From assembly GCA_020832545.1 (NCBI GenBank), contig JAFIEK010000019.1:1-64000 (forward strand): a stretch of DNA of 64,000 nucleotides, written 5' to 3'. The notes beneath the pieces are model-generated. The model was not told the DNA's origin. It was given only the letters and a program-made list of their open reading frames with translations, and did not search any database. Below are positions 9,173 through 18,271 of this stretch, one piece after another. Source of the stretch: Pararhodobacter sp. (GTDB lineage Bacteria; Pseudomonadota; Alphaproteobacteria; Rhodobacterales; Rhodobacteraceae). A program made the position numbers and the translations under genes. Every line of letters begins with the position of its first letter. Within the stretch, counting starts at the first letter, position 1.

Positions 9173-10243
9173 ATGAAACTTTCACTTCGCGCAGCCCTGA
9201 TGACCGCAACCGTTTTTGTCGCCGCCCCGGCGGTTGCGCAGATGTCGGACAACCCCATGGTTGGCGGCGCAGCGATGCTTGCGGAACGCAACATCGTCGA
9301 GAATGCTGTCAATTCGGCTGATCACACAACGCTGGTGGCGGCCGTGCAGGCGGCCGGTCTGGTGGACACGCTGCAGACCGACGGGCCATTCACAGTCTTT
9401 GCACCCGTCAACGCAGCATTTGACGCGCTGCCTGCAGGCACCGTTGATACGCTGCTGATGCCAGAGAATGTCGGCGCGCTGACCGAGGTTCTGACCTGCC
9501 ATGTTCTGGGCGCCAACGCGATGTCGGATGTCATCGGCGGTATGATCGCTGATGGTGGCGGTGTGCATACCGTTGAGACGCTGGGCGGTTGCATGCTTGA
9601 AGTGCGATCAGCGAACGGCATGATCACACTGACGGACGAGACCGGCGGCACCGCGACGGTAACCATCGCCGACGTCGTGCAATCGAACGGCGTGATCCAT
9701 GTGATCGATCGGGTTCTGCTGCCTGCGGCTGATGATGGTGCGATGAACGCGGACGAAAACCCGATGGTCGGCGGTGCGCCGATGTTTGCCGATCGCAACA
9801 TTGTCGAGAACGCCGTGAACTCGGCTGATCACACCACCCTCGTTGCCGCTGTGCAGGCCGCAGGGCTGGTCGAGACGTTGCAAGGCGAAGGCCCGTTTAC
9901 CGTGTTCGCACCCACCAACGCCGCTTTTGACGCATTGCCGGCAGGCACCGTCGACACCTTGTTGATGGATGAGAACCGCCCTGCGCTGACACGAATTCTG
10001 ACCAGCCATGTCGTCGCAGGCAATATCTCGGCGGCAGAGCTTGCATCAATGGCGCGCGCCTCATCAGACGGCTTTCACCACTTCAATGCCGTCTCGGGTG
10101 CTGCGCTGTCCGCGCAGGTCCGCCCATCAGGTGCCGTCTACATCTATGATGAAAGCGGCAATGCCTATCTGGTCAGCGTTGCTGATGTGAACCAGTCCAA
10201 CGGCGTGATCCATGTCGTCGACGGCGTGCTTTTGCCGCGCTGA
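9173..10243 (+). CDS. Secreted protein with two fasciclin (FAS1) domains
   Basis: The 356-residue protein has a cleavable signal peptide ending AVAQ, then two FAS1 domains (about residues 30-175 and 200-355). Each has the signatures GPFTVFAP.NAAFDALPAGTV and a SNGVIHV..VLLP end. The two N-terminal halves are nearly identical, including NIVENAVNSADHTTL, pointing to a fairly recent internal duplication. FAS1 domains mediate adhesion or surface interactions. The location beside an ECF sigma and RskA-like factor mirrors mycobacterial mpt70/mpt83 control. Confidence 0.9.
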   Translation: MKLSLRAALMTATVFVAAPAVAQMSDNPMVGGAAMLAERNIVENAVNSADHTTLVAAVQAAGLVDTLQTDGPFTVFAPVNAAFDALPAGTVDTLLMPENVGALTEVLTCHVLGANAMSDVIGGMIADGGGVHTVETLGGCMLEVRSANGMITLTDETGGTATVTIADVVQSNGVIHVIDRVLLPAADDGAMNADENPMVGGAPMFADRNIVENAVNSADHTTLVAAVQAAGLVETLQGEGPFTVFAPTNAAFDALPAGTVDTLLMDENRPALTRILTSHVVAGNISAAELASMARASSDGFHHFNAVSGAALSAQVRPSGAVYIYDESGNAYLVSVADVNQSNGVIHVVDGVLLPR

Positions 10244-10253
10244 TGCGACCAGT

Positions 10254-10281
10254 GGCAAGGCGGGTCAAACCCCGCCTTGCC
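10254..10281 (+). terminator. Strong hairpin after the fasciclin gene
   Basis: An 11-bp perfect stem (GGCAAGGCGGG / CCCGCCTTGCC) with a 6-base loop begins 11 bases after the fasciclin stop codon. There is no T tract, so it may act as an attenuator or mRNA 3' stabiliser before the cytochrome b gene. Confidence 0.5.
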
Positions 10282-10320
10282 GCGCCTTCTGCTGGAAAGA
10301 TACCACTCAAGGAACAGTCG

Positions 10321-11175
10321 ATGTCGCGCCACGACCTATCCGCCAAAGGCCCGCTGATTTATCGCCAATCAATCTGGACGCGGGCAACCCACTGGATCTG
10401 GGCCGTCTGCCTGTTCTTTCTGATGCTCACGGGCCTGCAGATTTTCAACGCCTATCCCAAACTGGACATCGGCAAGGAATCCGGTTTTGAGTATGATAAT
10501 TCAGTCTTCGAGATCGGGGCGCGGCAGATCGGTGGTGAGGTGCGGGGTTTTACCCGCATGTTCGGGCGCGAACTGGACACCACTGGCGTGCTGGGGGTGT
10601 CGAACGGGCAGGTGCGCGCCTTTCCCGCCGCCGTCACGATCCCCTCGAACCGCGATCTGGCGACGGGACGGGTGATCCATTTCTTCTTTGCATGGCTTCT
10701 GGCCGGAACCCTGGCGATCTGGCTGGTTGCAGGCGTACTGACCGGGCATCTGCGGCAGCTACTACCGCGCACAGGCGATCTGCGTGCCTTGGGCCCGGAT
10801 ATTGCGAACCATGCCCGGTTGCGGTTTCACCACCGGCGTCGCTACGGCGCATTGCAGAAACTGGCCTATGCGGGGGTCATGTTCATACTGTTGCCGATGA
10901 TGTTTCTGACCGGGCTTTCGATGTCGCCCAGCTTCAACGCCGTCGCACCGTGGCTGCTTGATGTATTCGGCGGGCGGCAAACGGCGCGGACGCTGCATTT
11001 CCTGGTGATGCTGTTGCTGATCGGATTCTTCGTGATCCATATTCTGATGGTGCTCGCCTCGGGGCCCCTTAACGCACTGCGCTCGATGTTGAGCGGTTGG
11101 TACCGGGTCGACCCCGAACTGCAGTCGGGGGCAGACGAACCGGGCCACCAGCCCCCAACCCAAAAGGAAACCTGA
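10321..11175 (+). CDS. Di-heme cytochrome b561-family membrane subunit
   Basis: The 284-residue integral membrane protein starts with IWTRATHWIWAVCLFFLMLTG, the first histidine-bearing helix of Ni-hydrogenase or thiosulfate-reductase type b cytochromes. Further helices carry HFFFAWLL, FHHRRRYGALQKLAYAG and TLHFLVMLLLIGFFVIHI with candidate heme ligands. It precedes the Tat-exported molybdopterin gene by one base, so it is the likely quinone-linked membrane partner of that enzyme. The ATG was chosen because homology begins at YRQSIWTRATHW. Confidence 0.87.
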   Translation: MSRHDLSAKGPLIYRQSIWTRATHWIWAVCLFFLMLTGLQIFNAYPKLDIGKESGFEYDNSVFEIGARQIGGEVRGFTRMFGRELDTTGVLGVSNGQVRAFPAAVTIPSNRDLATGRVIHFFFAWLLAGTLAIWLVAGVLTGHLRQLLPRTGDLRALGPDIANHARLRFHHRRRYGALQKLAYAGVMFILLPMMFLTGLSMSPSFNAVAPWLLDVFGGRQTARTLHFLVMLLLIGFFVIHILMVLASGPLNALRSMLSGWYRVDPELQSGADEPGHQPPTQKET

Positions 11176-11176
11176 C

Positions 11177-11968
11177 ATGCGCCGCACGACACTCGACCGT
11201 CGCAGCTTCCTGCGGCGCAGCGTGCTCGGGGCCTCGGGCCTTGCGCTTGGCGGCTGCAAGGTGTTCGACAATGCGACTGTGCAAGGATCGGCGATGCGCG
11301 CGGTGTTCGAATCCGCCAGCAGCCTGACCTATCGCACGCAGCGTCTGCTGGGCGGTGGACACAGCCTTGCCCGAGAATACACACGGGCCGATATCCTCCA
11401 GTCACAGCATCCCAATGGCAGCGTTCTCCCCGACAGCGAAAGCTATCAAGCGATGGCCCGCAACGGTTTTGCCAATTTCGAACTGGCCGTGACCGGACTG
11501 GTCGACTCCCCCCTGACCTTGTCGCGCGAGAGCTTGCTTGCCATGCCCGCGCGCACCCAGATCACCCGGCATGATTGTGTCGAAGGCTGGTCATGCATTG
11601 CGGAATGGACCGGCGTGCCGCTTGGACAGGTGCTTGAACAGGCGCGGCCAAAGCCGAACGCGCGCTATGTAGTCTTTCATTGCCATGACGCCATCGAGCG
11701 AAGCCTCGCGGGGCCGGTCTACTATTATGAAAGCATCGACATGATCGATGCCTGCCACCCGCAGACAATTCTGGCCTATGGCCTCAACGGATCACCGCTG
11801 CCCATTGCCAATGGTGCGCCGCTGCGGGTCCGGGTGGAACGTCAACTGGGCTACAAGATGGCGAAGTATGTCCACACAATCGAACTGGTTGAAAGTTTCT
11901 CTGATCTCGGCCGCGGGAAGGGAAGTTACTGGGCCGATCGCGGCTATGAGTGGTATGCTGGCATCTAG
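11177..11968 (+). CDS. Tat-exported molybdopterin oxidoreductase (sulfite-oxidase / MsrP-like fold)
   Basis: The 263-residue protein begins with a twin-arginine signal (RRSFLRRS) followed by a hydrophobic stretch and LGGC, compatible with a lipoprotein site. The core has the molybdenum-cysteine segment TRHDCVEGWSCIAEWTG and the domain end YKMAKYVHTIELVE. It is periplasmic and coupled to the preceding cytochrome b, so a respiratory-chain-linked oxidoreductase is likely. Substrate unknown: sulfite oxidase, MsrP-like repair of methionine sulfoxide, or another role are all possible. Confidence 0.87.
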   Translation: MRRTTLDRRSFLRRSVLGASGLALGGCKVFDNATVQGSAMRAVFESASSLTYRTQRLLGGGHSLAREYTRADILQSQHPNGSVLPDSESYQAMARNGFANFELAVTGLVDSPLTLSRESLLAMPARTQITRHDCVEGWSCIAEWTGVPLGQVLEQARPKPNARYVVFHCHDAIERSLAGPVYYYESIDMIDACHPQTILAYGLNGSPLPIANGAPLRVRVERQLGYKMAKYVHTIELVESFSDLGRGKGSYWADRGYEWYAGI

Positions 11969-12134
11969 ACGCCAGTCAGCTCGCCAGACCTAAAATCTGA
12001 TCTGCCGCCAGCCGACGCATGTTTGCCGTCTGCGGCGGGTTGTCGGGCAGCGCGGACGGCGTTGGCGTCACCGGGCAAAAACCTCGTGCAGGCCATGCAT
12101 TTGCTTGCCAGCCTGTCGCACATCGCGTATCACG

Positions 12135-12320
12135 CAAATGCTTCGGTGCGGATATCTTACGTCCGCTGATAGGGAATTCGGTGAGGCTTCGCAGCCAAGT
12201 CCGGAACTGCCCCCGCAACTGTAAGCGGCGAGTGATGTCGGCGAATGCCACTGTGGTTCTGCCATGGGAAGGTCCGGCAAAGCGATGACCCGCGAGTCAG
12301 GAGACCTGCCGAAGTGTTCA
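12135..12320 (+). promoter_or_regulatory. Cobalamin (B12) riboswitch
   Basis: The conserved aptamer elements occur in order: AGGGAATTCGGTG, then CCGGAACTGCCCCCGCAACT (the B12 core), GCCACTG, GGGAAGG, GATGACCCGCGAG and CAGGAGACCTGCC. A GC-rich hairpin follows at about 12327-12352 and could be the expression platform before the receptor ribosome site. It should repress the corrinoid uptake operon when adenosylcobalamin is plentiful. The preceding 165 bases after 11968 show no supportable gene. Confidence 0.95.
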
Positions 12321-12376
12321 CCCTATCCCGGCGCGGGCGGCGTCGCGGGTAACGGTCAGTCCGTAGAGGTGACGCT

Positions 12377-14398
12377 ATGCACCGTCTGCGGAGGAATCTC
12401 CCGGACATCTTGTTCAACGGGCGCCCGCGTGCGCCACGAAGAGGGATGGCAGTCGTCATGTCCGATACTTTACCCCGTTTTTCTGTGGCCCCATGGCGCT
12501 GGCGTATCGCAGCGATGACCAGTGCACTGGCGCTGGCCGCGCCCGCCCCGGCGCTGGCGCAACAAGTCTTCGACCTTGACGAGATCACCGTCACCGCCAA
12601 CCGTGTACCGACCGAAATCCAGCGCTCGGGCGCATCGGTCACCATCGTCAACCGCGACGAGTTGGAGGCTGATGGCGAGGCCCGGCTGAGCGAGGTTCTC
12701 AACCGCCTGCCCGGTGTCAGTGTCACCCAATCCGGCGGCTTTGGAACAACGGCGCAACTGGCCATCCGCGGTGCCGGACCCCGGTATATCGCGGTTTATG
12801 TCGATGGCGTGCGCGTCGATGACCCCACCGGCATTACCAATGAGACCGATTTCGGCGCGTTTGTCGTTGACGATATCGAGCGGCTGGAAGTGTTGCGCGG
12901 CACGCAGTCGGCACTTTACGGCGGCTCGGCAGTGGGTGGCGTGATCAGCATCACTTCGCGCCGGCCGCAGCGTGACGGGTTCAGCCAGGAAGCGGCGGTC
13001 GAGGCCGGGTCAAACCGCACCTTTGGCGGACGCTACACGCTGGCCTTCCGCGACGAGCGGCTGGAAGCGGCGGTCACGCTTGCGCATCGGCGCAGCGACG
13101 GCTTTTCGGCCTGGGAAGGGCTGATGCCGGTGCCCGGCAATCTCGCCCCCGATGGCTTTGAGATGACGCGCCTGTCTGCAAACTTCCGCTATCAGGCGAG
13201 CGAGGCCTTTGCCTTTGGTTTCTCCGCCTTCGGTCAACGCACGCGCGCCGATTATGATGGCTACGGCGATGCCTTTGCCGACAACGAACTCAGACGACGC
13301 CAGACCGGAGGGCGTGTCTTTGCCGAATATGACACGGGCGCGGTGCGCCATGAGCTGTCGCTGACCCGCTACGACATCAAACGCCGGTTCTTCGAGGGCG
13401 GCGCGGATGCGGGCTGGTACGCGGGCGACCGCACCGGCCTGGCCTATCAGGGCACAGCGGAGGTCAATGACGGGCTGACGTTGGTCTGGGGGGCGGATAC
13501 CACGCAGGACCGGGGCGAATTCGAGGCCAGTCTTACCGGCCGCGAGCGCATGCGCACCACCGGCGCGTTTGGTCAGGTGCTCTGGTCGCCGATGGTGGGG
13601 CTGGATGTGTCGGCCTCGGCCCGCGTTGATCGCAGTGGCGATTTCGGCACCTTCACCAGCGGGCGGATCAGCGCCGCTTGGCAGGCCACCGACGGCGTGA
13701 CCCTGCGCGGCGCGTTAGCACGGGGCTTTACCGCGCCGTCGATCAACCAGCGCTTCGGGGCCAACTATGGCTTCACCATGGTCGCGCCGAACCCCGGCCT
13801 GCAACCGGAAACCAGCCGCAGCGCCGAACTGGGCGCCGACTGGAGCCAGGGCGGCGTGACGATGGGGGCCACCGTTTTCCGCATCGATACCGACAATGCC
13901 ATTGAATGGTGTGGCGACTGGGCTGACCCCTGCGGGTTTGCACTACCGCCCGGTTTCACCAATGCCTATCAGAACATTGCTGGCGTAACACGTCGCCAGG
14001 GGATTGAACTGGCGGCCAGTGCCGAGTTGAATGACCGTCTGACGCTGGGGGCGAATTATACCTATACCCACACCCGCACCCCGTCTGGCACGCAACTGAC
14101 CATGATCCCGCGTCATGTGCTGAACCTGTCGCTCGATGCCATTCTGACGGACCGTCTGTCGGGCACGCTTTCGGCCCGCCACGTGGCGGGGCGGGCGAAC
14201 CAGCAGGACTGGCTGGCCGGTGTCTCTCGCGAGATGCCTGCCTATACGGTGGTCAACACCAGCCTGCGCTACGCTGTGAACGATCAGGCGGATGTTATTG
14301 TGCGGGTCGATAACCTGTTCAACCGCCAGTATCAGCAGGTATGGGGCTATGGCACACCCAACCGCTCGTATTACCTTGGCGTCGCCGCGCGCTTCTAG
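12377..14398 (+). CDS. btuB: TonB-dependent corrinoid receptor
   Basis: The 673-residue outer-membrane receptor has a signal peptide ending APALAQ, a TonB-box-like DEITVTANR, the plug domain (LSEVLNRLPGVSV, VEVLRGTQSALYG-like motif) and a beta barrel closing with the terminal aromatic residue F. The start at 12377 has a clear ribosome site (GAGGTGA). In-frame ATGs at 12446 and 12458 would give a shorter leader. Control by the B12 riboswitch and the downstream btuFCD genes identify the cargo as cobalamin or a precursor. Confidence 0.92.
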   Translation: MHRLRRNLPDILFNGRPRAPRRGMAVVMSDTLPRFSVAPWRWRIAAMTSALALAAPAPALAQQVFDLDEITVTANRVPTEIQRSGASVTIVNRDELEADGEARLSEVLNRLPGVSVTQSGGFGTTAQLAIRGAGPRYIAVYVDGVRVDDPTGITNETDFGAFVVDDIERLEVLRGTQSALYGGSAVGGVISITSRRPQRDGFSQEAAVEAGSNRTFGGRYTLAFRDERLEAAVTLAHRRSDGFSAWEGLMPVPGNLAPDGFEMTRLSANFRYQASEAFAFGFSAFGQRTRADYDGYGDAFADNELRRRQTGGRVFAEYDTGAVRHELSLTRYDIKRRFFEGGADAGWYAGDRTGLAYQGTAEVNDGLTLVWGADTTQDRGEFEASLTGRERMRTTGAFGQVLWSPMVGLDVSASARVDRSGDFGTFTSGRISAAWQATDGVTLRGALARGFTAPSINQRFGANYGFTMVAPNPGLQPETSRSAELGADWSQGGVTMGATVFRIDTDNAIEWCGDWADPCGFALPPGFTNAYQNIAGVTRRQGIELAASAELNDRLTLGANYTYTHTRTPSGTQLTMIPRHVLNLSLDAILTDRLSGTLSARHVAGRANQQDWLAGVSREMPAYTVVNTSLRYAVNDQADVIVRVDNLFNRQYQQVWGYGTPNRSYYLGVAARF

Positions 14399-15212
14399 AT
14401 TGCTGGCGCTCGCCGCGTCCCTGTCACTTGGGGGCGTGGCGGCGCAGGCGGGGCCGCCCGAAAGGGTGGTCTCGATCAACCTGTGCACCGATCAGCTGGC
14501 GATGATGCTGGCCGCGCCCGGGCAACTGATTTCAGTCAGCCACATCGCCGCCGACCCGCTGATGTCCGTGATGGCCGAAGAGGCGGCGCGCTACCGGCTC
14601 AACTACGGGCAGGCCGAAGAGGTGCACGCACTCATCCCTGATCTTGTGCTGGCCGGGCCCTATACCTCGCGCTACACGGTCGGCCTGCTGCGGCGGCTGG
14701 GGGTAGAGGTGCGTGAACTGCCGATTGTCGAGCGGCTGGACGATATCCCGGAAACGCTTGCCTTGATGGGCATGTGGCTGGGTCGCGAGGATGCGGCCCA
14801 AACGCTGGTGGCCGAGTACCGCACGGGCCTTGCCGCGCTGGCCCCGGACCATGATCACCGGCCCCGCGCCGTGCTGCATTATGCCAACAACTACACCTCG
14901 GGAACGCAGACGCTGGCCCACCAGATCCTCAGCTTTGCGGGCTTTGCCAATATCGCCGAAGAGGCCGGGCTTTCGGGCGGTGGCACCTTGCCGATGGAAC
15001 AACTGATCATGCTGATGCCCGATCTGGTGATCTCGGGCCAGCGGTACCCCGGGCTGACCCGCGCCGAAGATGTGATCGACCATCCGGCAATGGAAGCGCT
15101 GCGCGACCGCCATGCGGGTGCCACCGTCACCGATGCCGAATGGGTCTGCGGCACGCCTGCCGTGCTGTCCGCCATCGCCCGCCTGACCGCCCTGCATGAA
15201 GGGGGAAGCTGA
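14349..15212 (+). CDS. btuF: Corrinoid-binding periplasmic protein of an ABC importer
   Basis: The 287-residue protein has a signal peptide ending AAQA and the BtuF/FecB-type periplasmic binding fold, starting with RVVSINLCTDQLAMMLAAP. It overlaps the end of the receptor gene by 50 bases and the permease gene by one base. It should pass corrinoid from the outer-membrane receptor to BtuCD. The start is the in-frame ATG giving a standard signal peptide. Confidence 0.88.
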   Translation: MAHPTARITLASPRASRLLALAASLSLGGVAAQAGPPERVVSINLCTDQLAMMLAAPGQLISVSHIAADPLMSVMAEEAARYRLNYGQAEEVHALIPDLVLAGPYTSRYTVGLLRRLGVEVRELPIVERLDDIPETLALMGMWLGREDAAQTLVAEYRTGLAALAPDHDHRPRAVLHYANNYTSGTQTLAHQILSFAGFANIAEEAGLSGGGTLPMEQLIMLMPDLVISGQRYPGLTRAEDVIDHPAMEALRDRHAGATVTDAEWVCGTPAVLSAIARLTALHEGGS

Positions 15213-16201
15213 TGCGCTTTTCTCTGCTTCTGGCCCTGCTGGGCGCGCTTGTCGCGGCGCTCTTTGCGGTGTCGCTGCTGGTCGGCCCCGCCGGGCTGAC
15301 GCCCGCACAATCGCTGGCCGCGCTGATCCGGGGCGAGGGGCTGGCCGAGACGCTGGTGATGCGCGAGATCCGCCTGCCGCGCGCCCTGCTGGCGGTGATG
15401 ATCGGTGCTTCGCTGGGGCTGGCGGGCGCGGCGATGCAGGGCTATCTGCGCAACCCGCTGGCCGAGCCGGGGTTGATCGGGGTTTCGGGCTCGGCCGCTT
15501 TGGGCGCGGTGCTGGCGTTACATACCGGGCTGGCGGCCAGCTTCATGCTAGGCCTGCCGCTGGCGGCCCTTGCGGGCGCGGCAGCGGCGGTAGGGCTCAT
15601 TCTGGTTCTGGCGGGGCCGGGCGGCGGGTCGATCACGCTCATTCTGGCGGGCATCGCGGTGTCAGCCATGGCGGGGGCGCTGACCTCGCTGGTGCTGAAC
15701 CTGTCGCCCAACCCGTTCGCGGCCTCGGAAATCATCTTCTGGATGATGGGTTCGCTGGCCGACCGCTCGATGGTGCATGTCTGGCTGGCGCTGCCCCTGA
15801 TGGTGGTGGGCTGGGCGTTGCTGGCCAGCCTCGGGCGTGGGCTTGATGCATTGACGCTGGGCGAGGACGCCGCCGCCACGATGGGCATCTCGCTGGTCCG
15901 GCTACGGCTGGTGCTGGTGGCGGGTGTCGCCTGTGTTGTGGGGGCGGGCACAGCGGTGGCGGGGGCAATCGGCTTTGTCGGGCTGGTGGTGCCGCATATC
16001 CTGCGCCCGGTGGTTGGCGCGCAGCCCTCAAAGCTGCTGGCGGCCTCAACACTGGGCGGTGCGGCAATGGTTCTGGCCGCCGATATCGCGGTGCGGCTGA
16101 TCCTGCCTGAACGCGATCTGAAACTGGGCGTGCTGACCGCCATTGTCGGCGCGCCGCTGTTTCTGCACCTCATCTACCGCACGCGGAGGGAGGGGTTATG
16201 A
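15212..16201 (+). CDS. btuC: Corrinoid ABC transporter permease
   Basis: The 329-residue polytopic FecCD/BtuC-family permease has around ten hydrophobic helices. Family signatures include IRLPRALLAVMIGASLGLAG, GYLRNPLAEPGLIG, and VAGAIGFVGLVVPHILRP, the loop that contacts the ATPase. Its ATG shares a base with the btuF stop, and it overlaps btuD by four bases. Confidence 0.94.
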   Translation: MRFSLLLALLGALVAALFAVSLLVGPAGLTPAQSLAALIRGEGLAETLVMREIRLPRALLAVMIGASLGLAGAAMQGYLRNPLAEPGLIGVSGSAALGAVLALHTGLAASFMLGLPLAALAGAAAAVGLILVLAGPGGGSITLILAGIAVSAMAGALTSLVLNLSPNPFAASEIIFWMMGSLADRSMVHVWLALPLMVVGWALLASLGRGLDALTLGEDAAATMGISLVRLRLVLVAGVACVVGAGTAVAGAIGFVGLVVPHILRPVVGAQPSKLLAASTLGGAAMVLAADIAVRLILPERDLKLGVLTAIVGAPLFLHLIYRTRREGL

Positions 16202-16965
16202 CCAACGCTCCCCTTCTCAGCTTGCGCGATTTCTCGGTCGCGCGCGGCCCCTGTGACGTGCTGCGCGATGTTTCGCTCGGCATTTCGGCAGGCGAATGTG
16301 TGGGGCTGATTGGCCCCAATGGCGCGGGCAAAACCACCTTGATGCGCGCAGCCCTTGGGCTGATGCCCGCGCGTGGCCAATCGTCACTGGCCGCCCTTGA
16401 CCGGCTGGCGCGCGCCCGCACCGTGGCGTGGATGCCCCAACAGCGTGAAATTGCATGGCCGGTCAGCGTGGAAACCCTGATCGCACTTGGCCGCAATCCA
16501 CACCGGGCACCGGGCCACGCACAAAGCGCCGAGGACCGCGCCGCCATCAATGCCGCGATTACACGGATGGGGCTGGAGGGGTTTCGCACCCGCGCCGCCA
16601 ACCAGTTGTCAGGCGGCGAGCAGGCGCGGGTGCTGATCGCCCGCGCGCTCGCACAGGAAACCCCGCTTCTGATGGCTGATGAACCCACCGCCGGGCTGGA
16701 CCCCGCCAACCAGATTACCTTGATGGAGCTGTTCGCCACTCAGGCCGCGGATGGCCATGCCGTGCTCACCTCGCTGCACGATCTAGGCCTTGCCGCGCGT
16801 CATTGCACCCGGCTTCTGGTGCTGCATCGCGGGCGACTGGTGGCCGATGGCCCACCAGAGGCCGTGCTGACCCCGGACCTGCTGGCCGAGGTTTTTCAGA
16901 TCAGCGCCCATTTTGCACAAAGCCCGCAAGGCCCGGTCTTTCAGCCGCTGGGGGTGATCCGATGA
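16198..16965 (+). CDS. btuD: Corrinoid ABC transporter ATPase
   Basis: The 255-residue nucleotide-binding subunit has Walker A GPNGAGKTT, Q-loop MPQQ, signature LSGGEQAR, Walker B LLMADEPTAGLDP and the switch histidine in LHDLGLAARH. It powers BtuC. It is coupled on both sides by 4-base overlaps with btuC and cbiZ. Confidence 0.94.
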   Translation: MTNAPLLSLRDFSVARGPCDVLRDVSLGISAGECVGLIGPNGAGKTTLMRAALGLMPARGQSSLAALDRLARARTVAWMPQQREIAWPVSVETLIALGRNPHRAPGHAQSAEDRAAINAAITRMGLEGFRTRAANQLSGGEQARVLIARALAQETPLLMADEPTAGLDPANQITLMELFATQAADGHAVLTSLHDLGLAARHCTRLLVLHRGRLVADGPPEAVLTPDLLAEVFQISAHFAQSPQGPVFQPLGVIR

Positions 16966-17648
16966 TTACGCTCACGCCTCCCTGGCTGGAGTATGACCTT
17001 GGCGCGCCGCATCAAGTGCTCAGCTGGTCCGTCAACCGCCCCGGCTATCAGACCGCGCGGCGCATCCTTTGGCGTGAGATCCGCAACGCCGATCTGCCAC
17101 CCGGGCTGGATGTGGGCGACTGGCTGGCGGGGGAGCTGGCAGTGCGCGGGGCCACAGATGCGATCTGCCTGCTGACCTCACGCCGGATCGACCGCCATGT
17201 GCTGCGCGATGCGCGTGAGGGCGAAGTGACCGCGCAGGCGCTGGCGACGGTCGGCCTGTCGAACGCAGAGCGTGTTGGCCACCGCATGGACCGCGCGGGC
17301 CGTGACTGGAACCGCGACCTTGGCGCGGTCTTTGGCACCATCAACATCGCCGTCAAGCTGAACCATCCGCTGTCGCAAACCGGCCTTCTTGAGGCGCTGA
17401 GCATCGCCACGCAGGCCCGTACCGCTGCCATCATGGATGCAGGGCATCGGCTGCCCACCGGCCCCGCCACCGGCACCGGCACCGACTGCATCGCACTCGC
17501 CGCGCCTGCGGGGGTGGATGACTACGCGGGCCTGCACACAGATACCGGGATCGCGCTGGGTCGCGCGGTTTATGACGCGGTATTGCAAGGCGCGCGCGAC
17601 TGGATCGGCACGATTGGCCGTGTGACGGATGAAAGGACGCAACCATGA
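16962..17648 (+). CDS. cbiZ: Adenosylcobinamide amidohydrolase
   Basis: The 228-residue product matches the CbiZ family: LSWSVNRPGYQTARRILWREI near the N-terminus, LLTSRRID, GTINIAVKLNHPLS and the C-terminal TGTGTDCIALAAP. CbiZ cleaves the aminopropanol arm of adenosylcobinamide, or of adenosylpseudocobalamin in Rhodobacter, to give adenosylcobyric acid for remodelling with the cell's own lower ligand. Its place directly behind btuFCD means imported corrinoids are salvaged and rebuilt. A cobT gene lies at 55.5 kb. Confidence 0.9.
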   Translation: MITLTPPWLEYDLGAPHQVLSWSVNRPGYQTARRILWREIRNADLPPGLDVGDWLAGELAVRGATDAICLLTSRRIDRHVLRDAREGEVTAQALATVGLSNAERVGHRMDRAGRDWNRDLGAVFGTINIAVKLNHPLSQTGLLEALSIATQARTAAIMDAGHRLPTGPATGTGTDCIALAAPAGVDDYAGLHTDTGIALGRAVYDAVLQGARDWIGTIGRVTDERTQP

Positions 17649-18271
17649 CCCTTGATGCGCTCATTGCATTTCTTGATCGCGGCGGCCCGGCGATGATGGC
17701 GATTGCTGTTCTGTCAGTCGCCACGCTGACGCTGATCATGTGGAAGATCTGGGATCTGGCGCGCCTTGGCGCATGGTCGCGCGCCGCGTCCGAGGCTGCG
17801 CTGACGGATTGGCAGACGGGCCGCACTGACGCAGCTCTTGGCCGCCTTGCGCCCCGGCGTGGTCTGCGCGCGGTGATGGCGCACCGTGCGATGAACAGCC
17901 TGCAGACCCTGCCTGAACCCGCCGCACGCGAAGAAACGGTGCGCGTGGCGCGGGGCGGGTTGATGAAAGCAAGACGCGGGTTGCGCGCGCTGGACCTGAT
18001 CGCCACCATCGCGCCGCTGATCGGGCTTCTGGGCACGGTTCTGGGGATGATCGAGGCGTTTCAGGCCCTGCAGGAAGCCGGGAACCGCGCCGACCCAGCC
18101 GCGCTGGCGGGCGGTATCTGGCAGGCGCTTCTGACCACGGCGGCGGGCATGGCTGTGGCGATCCCGGCCTCGATGGCGTTGAGTTGGTTCGACAGCGTGA
18201 CCGACCGCCTTCAGGCGGAAATGGAGGATATCGCCACCCGGATCTTCGTTACCCCACGGGCACCCGCATGA
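17645..18271 (+). CDS. exbB: ExbB-type proton channel subunit
   Basis: The 208-residue MotA/TolQ/ExbB family protein has an N-terminal helix (about residues 17-37) and two C-terminal helices. It carries the family signature LDLIATIAPLIGLLGTVLGMI and GGIWQALLTTAAGMAVAIPA. With ExbD and TonB it harvests proton-motive force for the outer-membrane receptor. It overlaps cbiZ and exbD by four bases each. Confidence 0.92.
   Translation: MTLDALIAFLDRGGPAMMAIAVLSVATLTLIMWKIWDLARLGAWSRAASEAALTDWQTGRTDAALGRLAPRRGLRAVMAHRAMNSLQTLPEPAAREETVRVARGGLMKARRGLRALDLIATIAPLIGLLGTVLGMIEAFQALQEAGNRADPAALAGGIWQALLTTAAGMAVAIPASMALSWFDSVTDRLQAEMEDIATRIFVTPRAPA

Noticed and set aside
11969-12130. Possible remnant of a minus-strand gene before the riboswitch
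   Set aside because: A short minus-strand frame ends plausibly, but it runs antisense into the riboswitch and has no recognisable domain.
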